A stretch of 64,000 nucleotides of DNA from Chloroflexota bacterium (GTDB lineage Bacteria; Chloroflexota; Anaerolineae; Aggregatilineales; Phototrophicaceae). Below are positions 1-8,592 of the stretch, in pieces. The stretch is from the NCBI GenBank assembly GCA_011523545.1, contig WTGN01000022.1, forward strand, positions 1-64,000. Direction: 5' to 3'. Numbering within the stretch: position 1 is the stretch's first letter; each line of letters starts with the position of its first letter. Both the position numbers and the translations under genes were made by a program. The notes beneath the pieces were generated by a model, which did not search any database, was not told the DNA's origin, and saw only the letters and a program-made list of their open reading frames with translations.

Positions 1-17
1 TGGGGGTGGGGTTGGCA

Positions 18-890
18 TTACAGCAGCAACTCCTTCAAATTCACACCCGGCGTCACCATCGGCGCGATGTCGCCGCTGGCCGAGGTCATGATCAAGGTGA
101 TGCCCGGCCCGTAACCGGCGCGTGGGCTGTCCCCCTGGGCGATGACGCCGATGCCAACCGCGTTCCGCAAATAGCCGTGATTCCAACTGCTGTCATAATC
201 CGTCAGCGCCACGACATCGCCCAGCCGCAAGCCATCGAGCCCGGCTTCCTTGACCGCGCCGCTGTCCGCCGTCTGGATGTGAATGGAGCCGCCATCGCTG
301 ACCAGGCCCGCGCCCGCGCCCAGCAAGTGCGGCGGTACGGCTGCCACGACCGGCACCGAGAGCTTGCCATCGCTGTCCGTCGTCACTTCCAGCGCATCGA
401 CCAACTCCGGCGAGCAGCCCTTGAGCATCACATCCGGATGGTCGTCAAATTTCATGCCGGTGCCTTTGGCTTTGATGACTATCTTGTCGCCGATCGCCAG
501 TTGCTCAAGCACATCGCCCTCGAAGTGGATGATGACATGCTCGGAGAAGCGGCCCGTCTTGCCAGTGACCGTGCCGCGCGCGCGTTGGGCGTTGCCGGTC
601 ATCACGATGGCGGTGTTGCCAACGCAGGACAGCACATTGAGCCCGCGGTTGCCGGTCGCGTCGCCCATCATGACGCTGACGCCCGGATGTACGCAATCGG
701 CCAGCCAGCCGTAAGCGGAATCGCCAACTGCGACATTGTAGACGATGCTGCCGTAAGCGGGCAGCAAAAAAGGACTGCCATCAGCGGCGAGCGAGTAGGG
801 CATAGCCGGCAGCGGCGGCATGCGCGGCGGCGTGATCACCCCTTGAACCGAAACGCTAACGACTTGATCGGCGTTGTTTTTTGCGCTCAT
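18..890 (-). CDS. DUF4438 family protein, downstream copy
   Basis: A 290-residue protein of the DUF4438 family, whose biochemical role is unknown to me. Family-type blocks are visible: N-terminal NADQVVSVSVQG, then YNVAVGDSAYGW, HPGVSVMMGDA, LSCVGNTAIVMTGNAQRARG, the GDKIVIKAKGTG block and a C-terminal AQGDSPRAGYGPGITLIMTS. No signal peptide or membrane segment is evident, so it is probably cytoplasmic. The ATG at 890 is chosen because it overlaps the stop of the upstream paralogue (ATGA, shared bases 887-890), a typical translational coupling; a start further upstream would run deep into that gene. It is the last gene visible in a leftward two-gene operon. Confidence 0.85.
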   Translation of the reverse strand: MSAKNNADQVVSVSVQGVITPPRMPPLPAMPYSLAADGSPFLLPAYGSIVYNVAVGDSAYGWLADCVHPGVSVMMGDATGNRGLNVLSCVGNTAIVMTGNAQRARGTVTGKTGRFSEHVIIHFEGDVLEQLAIGDKIVIKAKGTGMKFDDHPDVMLKGCSPELVDALEVTTDSDGKLSVPVVAAVPPHLLGAGAGLVSDGGSIHIQTADSGAVKEAGLDGLRLGDVVALTDYDSSWNHGYLRNAVGIGVIAQGDSPRAGYGPGITLIMTSASGDIAPMVTPGVNLKELLL

Positions 891-1747
891 GATGCCTCTC
901 GTATATTCAGATAATTGGCGATATTCGCTTCTGGGTCGATCACCCACTCGATGCAAGGTTCATCGCAGGTCATCAGCGTGAGGATGCCGGGTCCATGACC
1001 GGTCATGACCGAGTCGCCGTGGATGCAAAGCCCGATGGTGACGGCGCCCGGTTTGTACCCGCGGCCGTAACGATGGTCAGCATGATTGACGACAACCAAG
1101 TCACCAAGGCGCATCTGGTCAATGCCCAACTCGGCCATCAGCGCCCGGTCGCCTGACATCAGGTCCTGATCCACAAAATCGGGATTGAGCTCCGCGCCCG
1201 AGCCCATGATGCGCACCGGCAATTCCATCGTCACCGGGATGCGTATCCGGCGCTCGTCAAGCGCTTCAATCGGCAGGCTCTCGATGAGGCGCGGGCTGCA
1301 CTTTTTCAGCGTGATTTGCGGGTAATCGGTCAGCTGCAGGCCCTGCCCCATGGTGCGGATTTGCACAGCATCACCGACGTTGATGAGGTCAGCCGCTTCC
1401 GGCGGAAAGTCTACCAGCAGCCGCGCGTGCTCGCCGGTGACGATGCCTTCGGTTCCCTGCGCCAGCCCGCTCATGAGAAATGCCTGGTTGCCCATACAGG
1501 TCAAATAGTGCATGGCATAATCGGCATCGAGATCGGGGTGGGCGATAGAAGCGCCCGGTTCCAGGTGGTCGGCGGCATAATCAAAGGCGCTGTCACCCAC
1601 GCGGACACCGTAAATGAAGCCCGACATGCCGGGCAATATCATCGCTTCGCCCGAGGCGTGCGGAATGTAACCGCGCACAGTTGGCTGGCTGACATAGCCG
1701 ACAACGGCCATCTCCACCAACTGGTCGGCATTGGTTGCTAATCCCAT
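887..1747 (-). CDS. DUF4438 family protein, upstream copy
   Basis: A 286-residue DUF4438 protein, closer to the family consensus than its downstream neighbour: NADQLVEMAVVGYVSQP, VRVGDSAFDYAADHLEPG, YLTCMGNQAFLMSG, VGDAVQIRTMGQGLQLTDYP, and CIHGDSVMTGHGPGILTLMT near the C-terminus. Function unknown. I prefer ATG at 1747 over a GTG at 1765 because GAGGAG lies six bases upstream of it. The two paralogues share layout but not close identity, so the duplication looks old or they form two different subunits. The gene is divergent from the 2-hydroxyacid dehydrogenase; nothing ties the two functionally beyond position. Confidence 0.88.
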   Translation of the reverse strand: MGLATNADQLVEMAVVGYVSQPTVRGYIPHASGEAMILPGMSGFIYGVRVGDSAFDYAADHLEPGASIAHPDLDADYAMHYLTCMGNQAFLMSGLAQGTEGIVTGEHARLLVDFPPEAADLINVGDAVQIRTMGQGLQLTDYPQITLKKCSPRLIESLPIEALDERRIRIPVTMELPVRIMGSGAELNPDFVDQDLMSGDRALMAELGIDQMRLGDLVVVNHADHRYGRGYKPGAVTIGLCIHGDSVMTGHGPGILTLMTCDEPCIEWVIDPEANIANYLNIREAS

Positions 1748-1924
1748 AGATTTCTCCTCACTCACTGTCTTATGGGGACGACTTCAGCGACCAGCACCGG
1801 CATGCGCACGATGCTTGGGTCACGTAATTGTCGCCAGACTTAAAGGCGTGAATGTAACATATCGCCAATTGAAGCGCAAGAAACGCGAGGGCGACCCGCT
1901 GAATCGCCCGCCTGCGCCTGCCAT

Positions 1925-1988
1925 TGTACGCATGTACGCAGCAATTAGGCTCGCCAGTTGGTACGGCGCTGCGCGAGTTTGGTACAAT
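1925..1988 (+). promoter_or_regulatory. extended -10 promoter with upstream tandem 8-mer
   Basis: TGGTACAAT at 1980-1988 is an extended -10 (TGn plus TACAAT); a weak TTGGTA lies at 1958-1963 with a 19-base gap. It is about 42 bases before the dehydrogenase ATG at 2031. The 8-mer TGTACGCA is tandemly repeated at 1925-1932 and 1933-1940 and could be a regulator site. The rest of the 1748-2030 gap shows no gene. Confidence 0.45.
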
Positions 1989-2030
1989 GGCCACAGGATC
2001 CAGAATCATAATGAGAAAGGCTGGGGAACG

Positions 2031-3026
2031 ATGACAGTGCCGGGCGACAGGCAACAGACAATATTAATGGCGGATGCCGGCTATGACGCTGCGGCGGCTG
2101 ACTTAAAGGCGGACTTCCCCGACCTGCATGTGATCTGCGCCGATGATGCGAGCGACGCGCTGTCCTTGGCGAGCGGCGAAGTGACCGGCTTGATCGCGGG
2201 CGCGGCGACTGTCGATGTGGCGCTCCTGGATGCCCTGCCAAACCTGCGCGCCGTGCTCAAGCTGGGCCGCAGCTACTACAACATTGATGTCGAGGCCGTC
2301 CGCGCGCGTGGGCTGGCCTTCGCCTGCGTGCCGCGCAAGGGACCGAATTGCGTCGCCGAATTGGCGCTGACCTTGATCCTGGCGCTGAGCAAAGATCTCG
2401 TCATCTCCAACGAATCTGTGTCCTTGGGCGCTTATCGCTACCGCGGCCTCAAACCCGAACTCACCGCCGAGCGCAAAATCGCTTTCCATTGGATGCACAA
2501 CATGCGTGTGCATGAGGTGGTCGGCAAGACCCTGGGCATCATCGGCATGGGCGAGATCGGCTGTGAGTTGGCGCGCCGGGCCAGCGTCATGGGCATGCGC
2601 AATCTCTACTACAAGCGCAGCCCGCTGTCGGCCGCGCTCGAAGCCGAGTTTGACGCGACCTATGCCGAACTGGAGGCATTGCTGGCGGAGAGCGATTATG
2701 TCTGTGTAGCGACGCCGCACACGCCGCAAACCGAAGGCATGATCGGCGCTGAGCAGATCGCGCTAATGAAGGAAAGCGCCTATATCGTCAACATCGCCCG
2801 CGGCGGCATCATCGACGAAGACGCGATGATTGAAGCCCTGAGCGAGAATCGCATCGCTGGCGCCGGCCTGGACGTCTTTGCCTATGAGCCGCTGCCAGCT
2901 GAAAGTCCACTCTGCGCGCTGGAAAATGTCATTCTCTGCCCGCACATCGGCGGCGGCACCGGCACCAACCGCAACATCGAATTAGGCGCGGCCCTGGCGG
3001 AGATGAGCCGACATTTGTCCGGCTAA
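2031..3026 (+). CDS. D-isomer-specific 2-hydroxyacid dehydrogenase
   Basis: A 331-residue NAD(P)-dependent dehydrogenase of the D-2-hydroxyacid (phosphoglycerate/hydroxypyruvate reductase) family, interconverting a 2-ketoacid and a D-2-hydroxyacid. The Rossmann motif GIIGMGEIG follows GKTL about midway. The catalytic triad is visible as Arg in NIARGGIIDE, Glu in FAYEPLPAESPL and His in CPHIGGGTG near the C-terminus. The N-terminal catalytic half is divergent, so the substrate cannot be named. ATG at 2031 is chosen because residues encoded further upstream look non-coding, and an extended -10 promoter lies at 1980-1988. Its stop overlaps by four bases the stop of the convergent gene. Confidence 0.85.
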   Translation: MTVPGDRQQTILMADAGYDAAAADLKADFPDLHVICADDASDALSLASGEVTGLIAGAATVDVALLDALPNLRAVLKLGRSYYNIDVEAVRARGLAFACVPRKGPNCVAELALTLILALSKDLVISNESVSLGAYRYRGLKPELTAERKIAFHWMHNMRVHEVVGKTLGIIGMGEIGCELARRASVMGMRNLYYKRSPLSAALEAEFDATYAELEALLAESDYVCVATPHTPQTEGMIGAEQIALMKESAYIVNIARGGIIDEDAMIEALSENRIAGAGLDVFAYEPLPAESPLCALENVILCPHIGGGTGTNRNIELGAALAEMSRHLSG

Positions 3027-4807
3027 GAGCCGGGCGCAGTCTTGCTTGTGAGGAAGCCGGCGATAAAGCCGGTTCCCCCGTCGTCCAGCCTGATTTCGTA
3101 CCACTCGCCCGAATCGTCAACGACGCTCAAGGCCTCGCCGTTCTGCGCCGTGGCGACGATTGCGCAGTCGGTAGAAGCGCAGGCGCGGATGTTAGCATAG
3201 GGATTGGCGGTTGTGTAATAGGTCTTGGCGCCCGGCACGGCGGCGCTATCCGTTGTCTTGAGGAGTTTAAGCCGCAGGTCAGCGAGCAAATCCCGGTCGC
3301 GGCGATGTTCCGCAATGTAGGGATTGGCCTCGCTGTCGACGCCGGCGATATTCAGTGAGATTGAGGTCATGAGGTCGCCGATTATCTGTCGCATCGTGAT
3401 GCCGACGGCCAGCGCTTGACGACAGCGGGGCAAGTTCAGCCAGAGTTGGTCCCTAAATATGAACGATTTTGCGATGACCTCTAGCACGTCGAAATCATCG
3501 CTTTTATCGAATATGGCATCCATGAGATTGTCAAAGGCGGGCATAGCGTAGCCGATCATGTAAGTGACTTCACCATCGCGGCAAGAGGGCAAGTCCCTTG
3601 CTGGCGGCGCCGTGCCTTCGCCCGCCTCCGCAGATACCAGGAATTCCTTCGTCTCTCTTATCCTGGTTTTTAGCTGGCGGACTTTTTCCACCACTTGATC
3701 GTTAAATGGATTGCGGTTCGGCAAGTAGCCAAGCGTAAGCAGCGACGACCAGGCGATGTAATCTCCGAGCGTTTGCCGGGTAAGCCAAAGGCTTTCAAAG
3801 AGTTCAGCGCAATAGGGCGCGTCCGCGAGGAATCCATTGCGCAGCGCCATATGTTCCGCGGCAAATTGAGCCAGATCGTCCGGCCCGTCAGGATTGCTTA
3901 CGCGCAGTGTCAGATTGAGGACGTCATTTTGCAGAACGCGGTAGGCCTGTTCAATTTTCTCGATGCCGCATGCGGGCAGTTGGCTGGCTGGTCCGAGCGG
4001 GAGCACGATTGCGCCTTCGCGTTCGGCTGCTGTCAACTGAAGCTGATCGCGCCAGGAACTGAGCAGGTCTCGAGCGCTCTTAACCGTGGCGCTATAGGGA
4101 TTAGCTTCCGGGCCGACATCCGCATGAAAAAGGGCGAATTCGACGGCGGCATCGGTGGCGGCTTTACTAAGCCAGAAGCCGAGTTCTATCGCTTCCAGAC
4201 AGTCGGGAAGCGTCGACATATTCTCGATGCGCCAAGTCAAGATTTGGTTGACGGCGATGATCCACAGGACATGTTTGCCTGTTTCACTGGCTTTGTCATA
4301 GGCCGCCTCGAAGCCTGTTGCCAGGGCGTCTAGGGCTGCCATATCCGAGGCCGAGCAAGCCGGCAGGCGACGATCCGCGTTTTCTATATCCTCGCTGCGT
4401 TCTCCGCTCAATAAATCGAGAGACAGTGTCTCTTCAATATCGAGCAGGTTGGGAAAACGGAGCGAATACGGGTTGGCGCCATCGGGAACGCCCGCCATGC
4501 GAAGAGCGGCCTGCCCGACTGTATCGCCTTTGATCATGATGATGCTACGTTGCATGGCGATTGCTTCAGCGCAAAGCGGCAGCAGCGCGTAGCTCCTTTC
4601 TCGCGCTTCAAGCAAGGCGGCTCCGCGCCTCACAATGTCGTTGATTGTTTCGATAGGCCTCAGGTCGACGACCGTAAGATCGAATAGAGAGAGCAGCAGA
4701 ATTTTGACTTCATGCTCGGAACAGCGGCTGAATCCCTTATCTTGCCCATCCGCTGTCGGGACTAACGGAACGGACAGGAACAAGATTATCAGTAGAAGAC
4801 GAAGCAT
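3023..4807 (-). CDS. secreted four-repeat cysteine protein with C-terminal SH3b domain (copy 1)
   Basis: A 594-residue exported protein. Residues 1-22 form a signal peptide (hydrophobic LRLLLIILFLSVPLVP). Four tandem units of about 115-130 residues follow, each with one cysteine near its start and a second 50-53 residues later: C29/C79, C151/C203, C280/C333, C409/C462. The second cysteine sits in LPxCxEA-like text and each unit has an NPY/NPF motif about 35 residues after it. I do not recognise the repeat; it looks helical and the cysteine pairs could be disulfides (inference). Residues 529-587 are a bacterial SH3 domain (ANIRACASTDCAIV, GEWYEIRL, GFIAGFLT), usually a wall- or peptide-binding module. 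It is a paralogue of the next upstream gene, 169 bases away, with identical architecture. Confidence 0.82.
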   Translation of the reverse strand: MLRLLLIILFLSVPLVPTADGQDKGFSRCSEHEVKILLLSLFDLTVVDLRPIETINDIVRRGAALLEARERSYALLPLCAEAIAMQRSIIMIKGDTVGQAALRMAGVPDGANPYSLRFPNLLDIEETLSLDLLSGERSEDIENADRRLPACSASDMAALDALATGFEAAYDKASETGKHVLWIIAVNQILTWRIENMSTLPDCLEAIELGFWLSKAATDAAVEFALFHADVGPEANPYSATVKSARDLLSSWRDQLQLTAAEREGAIVLPLGPASQLPACGIEKIEQAYRVLQNDVLNLTLRVSNPDGPDDLAQFAAEHMALRNGFLADAPYCAELFESLWLTRQTLGDYIAWSSLLTLGYLPNRNPFNDQVVEKVRQLKTRIRETKEFLVSAEAGEGTAPPARDLPSCRDGEVTYMIGYAMPAFDNLMDAIFDKSDDFDVLEVIAKSFIFRDQLWLNLPRCRQALAVGITMRQIIGDLMTSISLNIAGVDSEANPYIAEHRRDRDLLADLRLKLLKTTDSAAVPGAKTYYTTANPYANIRACASTDCAIVATAQNGEALSVVDDSGEWYEIRLDDGGTGFIAGFLTSKTAPGS

Positions 4808-4976
4808 AGTCAGCGCTTTCTCAATCTCGCTGGTTGACTACAGCTTCCCTTATTTGTTTGCGCTTGGTATCGGCCTAGCTCACAATTGATGAATGGTCAT
4901 ACTGGACGCGATACATCGAAACCGCAGGAGAAAACTGGTTGGCGGCTGGCGCTCGCCCATATCCCGATTTTCCGCC

Positions 4977-6752
4977 CTAGCGCGGCGGCGGCGTCCGGCT
5001 GGCCAGGAAGCCAGCGATATAAGCCGTCTCACAGCTTGGCAGCACAATCTTGTACCAGGAATTAAAATCGTCGACGACCGTAAGGCGTTCGCCGCGAACG
5101 ACTGTGGTCACGATGTGGCAGCTGGTGGATTCACATGACCGGATATTGGCGATGTTATCCGCCACCACAAAATAAGTCGTCGCGGCGCCGTTGATGTTGC
5201 CGCAAGTTGAGTAGTATCCGCTGATCCCTTCAAAGAACAGTTCTATGTCATGACTGATGTTTCGCACATAGGGAATCCGCAAGACAGGCGCGCCCGCCAT
5301 CTCCAGGGCCAGCATGGACGCGCTGTCGGCGGCGATTGTTCGCATCATCGAGCCCAGCTCCAGCGCGTCGTCGCAGCGCGGCAGATACTCCCAAAGCAAC
5401 TGACGAAAGCGGTATGACTGCTCCATGAGCGCGAGCGCATCCTCGCTGCCGGAAACCTTCAGCGCGGCATTGCTTAGAGCCCAGAACTTCGGGATCAAGT
5501 AACTGAACAGGAAGACCTGCTCGCCTTCACTGCAAGCGGGGGCGGTCTCGCCATTGCGGGCGTCCCCATTGGTATCCCCGTCCAGCTTGGCCAAGGCGTC
5601 CTTCACGCTTGCCTGGTTGGGGTTCATGATGGCGCTGCGCCGCCGCGCGCGCGCTCCGTCAGGGTCAAGGGCAAATTGCGTAATGACATCAGCGAGGGCC
5701 TGCGCCATCCACCAGCTGGCGTCAAAGGCTTCGGCGCAGGTCGGCAATGGCGCCAGCCTGAATTGGCGAAAAGCGATCTCCTCGCGGGCAAATTCAAGCA
5801 GATCGACGATGCCGCCGGCGGCTTGGGCCCGGTCCATGAGATCGGCATATGCGCGCGCGACCTCCTTAACCACTGACAGCTGGGCTCGGCTGCAGCGCGG
5901 CAGCTCTCGCCGAACCGCCGAGACGGGCTGCACCGTTGTCCTGAGCTGGCGTCCCTCTTGCCATTCGATTAATTGGGCGCTGACAACCGAAGCGCGCTCG
6001 GCGAATGGATTCCGAGCGTCGGAGACGCCGACATATCTGAAGGCCTGGTAAGCAGCGGCATCGGTGGCGGTTGCGCTGAGCGCTTGAATCAAATCGACGG
6101 ATTCGGCGCAGTCGGGCAGGCGCGGCAGGTTGTCTTCCCGCCAAAGCAGGAGCCGGTCAACGGCGGCCAGCGATTCCGCCGCGCTCGACCCCGCGCTTGT
6201 CGATTCGTAAATCTCCAGAAAGCTGCCCGCCGCGTCATCAAGCATCGACAGATCTGGCGGCGCGCACGGGGGCACGCTGCGCTGCTCAGGCGGAGCGGCG
6301 TCGCTTCGGTCCAGGCCGAGCATAGCCGAGACCAGGCCCTCGATTCGCTCCTGATCGCTCGGGATGCGCTGCAGATAGGGGTTGTCCTCGGCGGCGGTGT
6401 CGGCCAATGCGAGGGCGGCGCGCGCCAGGGAATCCCCGACGAGTTGAATAAGAAGCCGCTGTATCGCGATGGCATCGGCGCAGGTGGGCAGCTGCGACAG
6501 ATTGCTGTCCCGGTTTTCAAGCTGCGCCCGGCTGACCAACTGCAATTCGTTGGCATTTGTGATCGCGCCGTCGAACGCCGTCTGATACTCGACGATCAAA
6601 TTGAAATATGCCCGAAACTCGCCATCAGTGCATATCGGCGCCCGATGGCCATCCGCCCGGGCCGGCGGCGCCAAGTTCATCAATGCGATTAGCGCGAAAA
6701 ACAGGAAACGGCAAAAGCTTTTGCCCGGTCGCCTCTGGTCGTCTGCAGTCAT
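4977..6752 (-). CDS. secreted four-repeat cysteine protein with C-terminal SH3b domain (copy 2)
   Basis: A 591-residue paralogue of the downstream gene. An N-terminal hydrophobic segment (FCRFLFFALIALMNLAPP) ending at ARA looks like a signal peptide. Four repeats carry cysteine pairs C41/C91, C163/C215, C287/C339 and C407/C460, spacing 50-53 as in copy 1, with LPTCADA, LPDCAES, LPTCAEA and LPRCDDA around the second cysteine and NPY/NPF/IPY afterwards. The SH3b domain spans about 526-585 (ANIRSCESTSCHIV, WYKIVLPS, AYIAGFLAS). ATG at 6752 places the signal peptide correctly. The two copies have diverged strongly outside cysteines and motif residues. Function unknown; export and an SH3b tail suggest an envelope or extracellular role. 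Confidence 0.82.
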   Translation of the reverse strand: MTADDQRRPGKSFCRFLFFALIALMNLAPPARADGHRAPICTDGEFRAYFNLIVEYQTAFDGAITNANELQLVSRAQLENRDSNLSQLPTCADAIAIQRLLIQLVGDSLARAALALADTAAEDNPYLQRIPSDQERIEGLVSAMLGLDRSDAAPPEQRSVPPCAPPDLSMLDDAAGSFLEIYESTSAGSSAAESLAAVDRLLLWREDNLPRLPDCAESVDLIQALSATATDAAAYQAFRYVGVSDARNPFAERASVVSAQLIEWQEGRQLRTTVQPVSAVRRELPRCSRAQLSVVKEVARAYADLMDRAQAAGGIVDLLEFAREEIAFRQFRLAPLPTCAEAFDASWWMAQALADVITQFALDPDGARARRRSAIMNPNQASVKDALAKLDGDTNGDARNGETAPACSEGEQVFLFSYLIPKFWALSNAALKVSGSEDALALMEQSYRFRQLLWEYLPRCDDALELGSMMRTIAADSASMLALEMAGAPVLRIPYVRNISHDIELFFEGISGYYSTCGNINGAATTYFVVADNIANIRSCESTSCHIVTTVVRGERLTVVDDFNSWYKIVLPSCETAYIAGFLASRTPPPR

Positions 6753-7162
6753 TTTGCGATCCTAGACACAGGCTTGCGATAGCGCTGCCACGATAATTTG
6801 CGATCAATAGCTTCAATGCTGTAGTGTACAGGCGCGCCACAGCCTGGCAAGTGAGTCTGGCGCAATCTCAGCGTAATCGCAGCAAATTGGCGGCCACGCT
6901 AGTGCCGAGGATAGGCGCTGACGAGCAATCAGCAATCATAGCGAGAACTGTATGGCTTGCCCGGTTCTAAGTCATACGAGCGCAAATCTTTCACCCCATC
7001 CCTGACCGCCTGTGTCCACGCGGCGCGGCCCTCTTGCCATCTCTATGGCGAGCATCCCAACAAGCTAGGGAAGGGGAGTTTGGTCGCCCCTACGCACTCC
7101 CCGGTAGAGCGTGCCTTATTGTGTGTGAGCCGAGCTATGACTCGCGCGGGGCGGCCGCGAAA
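6753..7162. repeat. intergenic region with family B hairpin and nested modules
   Basis: No gene seen. A family B repeat lies at about 7003-7080: a TGTGTCCA-type palindrome (CCGC..GCGG arms, 7007-7024), the nested palindrome TTGCCATCTCTATGGCGAGC (7035-7054), then AGCTAGGGAAGGGGAG. A further repeat begins TGTGTGAGCCGAG at 7122-7134 and continues to about 7153; a second copy of it is at 24069-24101. Confidence 0.6.
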
Positions 7163-8161
7163 TCAATCTGACGCGAACTGCGGGATGACGAAGCGGCCAA
7201 TGGCTTCAATGGCGGCGGGAATGTCGGGGCCCAGCGGCGGGCCGAAGCTGATATGCCGCACACCAAGCGCTGTCAGCTTCTCCAAGCGCTCCAGCAGGGT
7301 ATCGACTGTGCCGGCAATGCCGATGCGTAACATTCGCGGCGTCACCATAGCGCGCGCTTTCTGCGGGTCGCCGGCGATATGATAAGCCTGCCGCAGCGGT
7401 TCAAAGTCCGCTTGCTCCAGCCCAAGTTGCGCCAGCAGCAGCGGACTCATCGAATGACCGTAATAGGCGATCTTGTCCGCCAGCGCCGCTTCCGCCGCCT
7501 TCTGATCAGATGAAATCGAACACCAGATGCAGGCAGCCAGATCAATATCGCCGGGCGAGCGCCCGGCCCGCTCAAGCCCCCGCTGAACATGCGGCAGCAC
7601 GTTGGCATAATGCTCCGGCGGGAAGAGCAGCGGCAGGCCGCCATCAGCCACCGCGCCGATCGCCTCCAGCATTTTCGGGCTCATAGCGCCGAGGTAGATG
7701 GGCACGCGGCGTTTTGATTCGAAGCGCAGCCAGGCTTCTTCCGTCCATTGCATGGTCTTGCCGCGGGTAGCCGCGCTCCGGTTGGATGTGAGCTGGTTGA
7801 TGGCGCTGACCGATTCCAAAACCCGCGTCCGCGGATAGCTGTAATCCATGCCCAGCCAACGGATGAATTCCCCGGCGCCGCTTGACATGCCCAGGTTGAA
7901 GCGCCCGCCCGAAAGCTCGTCCAGGGTGACGGCCAGCATGGCGATCTCGGCCGGATGAATTGTGTAGGGGTTGAGGATGCAGCTGCCGATTTCGATGCGC
8001 TCGGTGGCGGCTGCGATGGCAGACAAGATCACGGGCGCGCTGCGCAGGAAAAGATCGTTGCTCACCCAGAATTGGTCGAAACCGGCCGCTTCCGCCGCTT
8101 TCGCGTACCGAATGTAATCCTTGACCGGCAGGTCGTTATTGAAGCGCAGGCTGAACTTCAT
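7163..8161 (-). CDS. LLM-class flavin (FMN or F420) dependent oxidoreductase
   Basis: A 332-residue luciferase-like TIM-barrel oxidoreductase. Family text includes KAAEAAGFDQFWVSNDLF near residue 20, ATERIEIGSCILNPYTIHPAEIA, LDELSGGRFNLGMSSG and a C-terminal GVRHISFGPPLGPD. Such enzymes use reduced FMN or F420; which one cannot be told here. The ATG at 8161 overlaps the stop of the RidA-like gene (ATGA, 8158-8161), so it is translationally coupled, third in the operon after a DAO-type oxidase and RidA. The context suggests a shared amine or amino-acid degradation route, but the substrate is unknown. Confidence 0.85.
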   Translation of the reverse strand: MKFSLRFNNDLPVKDYIRYAKAAEAAGFDQFWVSNDLFLRSAPVILSAIAAATERIEIGSCILNPYTIHPAEIAMLAVTLDELSGGRFNLGMSSGAGEFIRWLGMDYSYPRTRVLESVSAINQLTSNRSAATRGKTMQWTEEAWLRFESKRRVPIYLGAMSPKMLEAIGAVADGGLPLLFPPEHYANVLPHVQRGLERAGRSPGDIDLAACIWCSISSDQKAAEAALADKIAYYGHSMSPLLLAQLGLEQADFEPLRQAYHIAGDPQKARAMVTPRMLRIGIAGTVDTLLERLEKLTALGVRHISFGPPLGPDIPAAIEAIGRFVIPQFASD

Positions 8162-8556
8162 TTTGCCGCGGACGTTACAATCGCTTCGGCTTCTATCTCG
8201 ACCAGATAGTCTTCGCCGACCAAAGCCTGAACATAGAGCAGCGTGTTGGCCGGGCGGATAGCGCCGAAGTATTTGCCGTGCACGCGCGCCACCGCTTCCC
8301 AATCAGCCTGCGGCGCCAGGTAGACGCGCGTACGCACCACATCGCTGAGCTGGGCGCCCGCTTTCTGCAAAGCGCGCTCGATCTTGCGGATGATAAAGTC
8401 CGTCTGCGCGGCGCTGTCCCCGATGCCGACAACCGCGTTCGCGCCGTCGGTGGCGGTCGTGCCGGAAACATGCACAACATCGCCCAAGCGCAGCGCCCGC
8501 GAATAACCGGCGATCGCCTCGTATTCCGTGCCCGATGAGATCGTCTGTCTTTCCAT
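8158..8556 (-). CDS. RidA family (YjgF/UK114) protein lacking the catalytic arginine
   Basis: A 132-residue RidA-fold protein, normal length for the family, with GDVVHVSGTTATDG, VVRTRVYLAPQADW and the C-terminal VEIEAEAIV. In RidA enzymes that hydrolyse 2-aminoacrylate-type imines an Arg (R105 of E. coli) lies in the PARS/PART motif; here that text is RPANT, so Asn104 replaces it. Classical imine deaminase activity is therefore doubtful. It sits 36 bases after a DAO-type oxidase, whose product would be an imino acid, so an imine-handling role is still attractive. GAAGGG lies eight bases before the ATG. Confidence 0.9.
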   Translation of the reverse strand: MERQTISSGTEYEAIAGYSRALRLGDVVHVSGTTATDGANAVVGIGDSAAQTDFIIRKIERALQKAGAQLSDVVRTRVYLAPQADWEAVARVHGKYFGAIRPANTLLYVQALVGEDYLVEIEAEAIVTSAAK

Positions 8557-8592
8557 GCCCCTCGCCCTTCTTTCAATCGCTGGATATGCCAG

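Noticed and set aside
6..914. A 302-codon plus-strand frame
   Set aside because: It is the shadow of the DUF4438 gene on the other strand; its translation matches nothing and the minus frame has clear family motifs.
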